Shown: one piece after another, positions 63,251-64,000 of the stretch | Position numbering within the stretch: the stretch's first letter is position 1 | Layout of the letters: each line of letters opens with the position of its first letter | Assembly: GCF_000718135.1 (NCBI RefSeq) | Contig: NZ_JOEM01000005.1 | Location: forward strand, 248,001-312,000 | From: Streptomyces cyaneofuscatus | Lineage (GTDB): Bacteria; Actinomycetota; Actinomycetes; Streptomycetales; Streptomycetaceae | Length of the DNA: 64,000 nucleotides | Direction of reading: 5' to 3' | Notes under the pieces: generated by a model | Database searches by the model: none | Seen by the model: the letters and a program-made list of their open reading frames with translations, nothing else | Told to the model about the DNA's origin: nothing | Translations under genes and position numbers: made by a program

Positions 63251-64000
63251 TCACACCGGGGCGGTCACGGGCTCCGGCTCCGGGCGGGGGCCTCGTCGCC
63301 GCCCGTCGCGCAGGGCGGCGGCGAGGATCGCCACGACGACCCCGCCGAACGCCCAGGCGCCCAGGATCCACAGGGCGCCGGCGGTGGCGTTGCCGTCGAA
63401 GTAGACGGTGTTGCGGACCACCGTCGTACCGGCCCCCGGAGGCAGCGCCTGGCCGATCGCGCTCCAGAACGGTGGCAGCAGCGAGGACGGGTACACCCCG
63501 CCGGAGCTGGGGTTGCCCAGGATCGTGAAGATCAGGATGGTGAGGCCCAGGCCGACCGTCCCCGCCACCGACTGGAGGGCGACCCCCACGGCGCCGGAGG
63601 CGAAGACCACCAGGGTGCCGATGCCGACCAGCTCCCAGAAGGCGCCCGGCAGGCAGTCCAGCACCGGGCCCACGATGATCGCGCCGCCGATGCCCGAGAC
63701 GAGTCCGTACGGGAGCATCGCCGTCAGCCGGACCAGGGTGCGGCTCAGGGTGGGCTTCTTGGAACCGGCCGCCATGTTGAGGGCGGAAGCGGCGAGGTAG
63801 CCGCCGATGGTCCAGCTGAGGACCAGGTAGAAGGACGACAGGCCCCGCGAGTCGCCTGCCGAGGGCGCGCGGAGGTCGCGGACGAGGATCGTGCGGTTCT
63901 GGGCGCGGGCGACCTCCTGGAGGATCTCCGTGGCCGCCGTGGTGGCCGACGGGCCGCCCGCCGAGGCGACGAGCAGGGTGTCGGTGCGGGTCGCCGGGTC
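63251..64000 (-). CDS. Partial membrane protein, DUF3533/ABC-2-like; N-terminus beyond the window
   Basis: The frame is open through the right edge (250 codons visible). It begins inside an extracytoplasmic domain (TDTLLVASAGGPSATTAATE) and continues with at least five membrane helices (LSSFYLVLSWTIGGYLAASA, MLPYGLVSGIGGAIIVGPVL, FWELVGIGTLVVFASGAVGV, LGLTILIFTILG, ALWILGAWAFGGVVVAILAA). The layout recalls DUF3533/YhgE-type or ABC-2-like membrane proteins. No catalytic motif is visible and function is unknown. Confidence 0.75.
   Translation of the reverse strand, partial: DPATRTDTLLVASAGGPSATTAATEILQEVARAQNRTILVRDLRAPSAGDSRGLSSFYLVLSWTIGGYLAASALNMAAGSKKPTLSRTLVRLTAMLPYGLVSGIGGAIIVGPVLDCLPGAFWELVGIGTLVVFASGAVGVALQSVAGTVGLGLTILIFTILGNPSSGGVYPSSLLPPFWSAIGQALPPGAGTTVVRNTVYFDGNATAGALWILGAWAFGGVVVAILAAALRDGRRRGPRPEPEPVTAPV

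Overview
This is a high-GC chromosomal segment of a Streptomyces or very close relative. Nearly every codon third position is G or C, GTG/TTG starts and 4-nt GTGA/ATGA overlaps are common, several genes look leaderless, and the gene set (AfsR/SARP regulators, malR-malEFG, glnE, glnA2, DUF1996, DUF305) is typical of the genus. From memory the order of the core genes resembles the mal-glnE-glnA2-nadE-panB region of streptomycete chromosomes. No rRNA, tRNA, CRISPR array, prophage or complete insertion sequence was seen.

Layout. 0-9 kb: a decayed MMPL transporter remnant at the left edge, a two-component pair, a secreted DUF1996 protein with a Gly/Gln repeat, a lipoprotein and a methyltransferase, then a ferritin-like 'metal-dependent hydrolase' followed directly by a phthalate-dioxygenase-type reductase and a TetR gene, and a DUF2470 protein behind an iron box. 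9-11.4 kb: a large AfsR/LuxR-type ATPase that lacks a DNA-binding domain. 11.6-26.7 kb: a complete alpha-glucan block: secreted amylopullulanase, secreted alpha-amylase with a starch-binding domain, a LacI regulator, a cytoplasmic alpha-glucosidase, the malG-malF-malE maltodextrin importer, and divergent malR. CTTGC/GCAAG operators lie upstream of the amylase, malE and malR. The two LacI proteins share the same recognition helix, which suggests dual control of one operator set. 26.7-38.3 kb: PAP2-type membrane enzyme, TagF-like polymerase, glnE, a PPOX protein, a PrmC relative, a DHA2 exporter with divergent TetR, and a GNAT acetyltransferase.

38.3-43 kb is the accessory stretch. It holds a GntR regulator, a few small unknown genes including an 18-codon ORF with a TTA codon that is coupled to a Cys-rich protein, an HNH endonuclease with a possible PUA/EVE-like reader domain, an AbiEii-like toxin gene carrying one frameshift next to an intact partner gene, and a heavily decayed nucleotidyltransferase gene. 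It reads as a small, partly decaying defence/toxin island.

43-50.6 kb: glnA2, a DUF3105/DUF305 pair, a CBS protein, a copper module (CsoR-like operator, DUF6153, Tat-exported multicopper oxidase) and nadE. 50.6-64 kb: an MFS gene whose 3' end runs into a 73-bp tandem repeat array, an endonuclease/exonuclease/phosphatase-family membrane protein, an exporter-TetR operon with a clear operator, panB, a DrrAB-like ABC exporter, a SARP/AfsR-type regulator, a site-2-protease-like membrane protein and a partial membrane protein running off the right edge.

Most transcription units end in long perfect GC-rich hairpins, listed individually. All functions are inferred by reading the sequence; no database search was possible.
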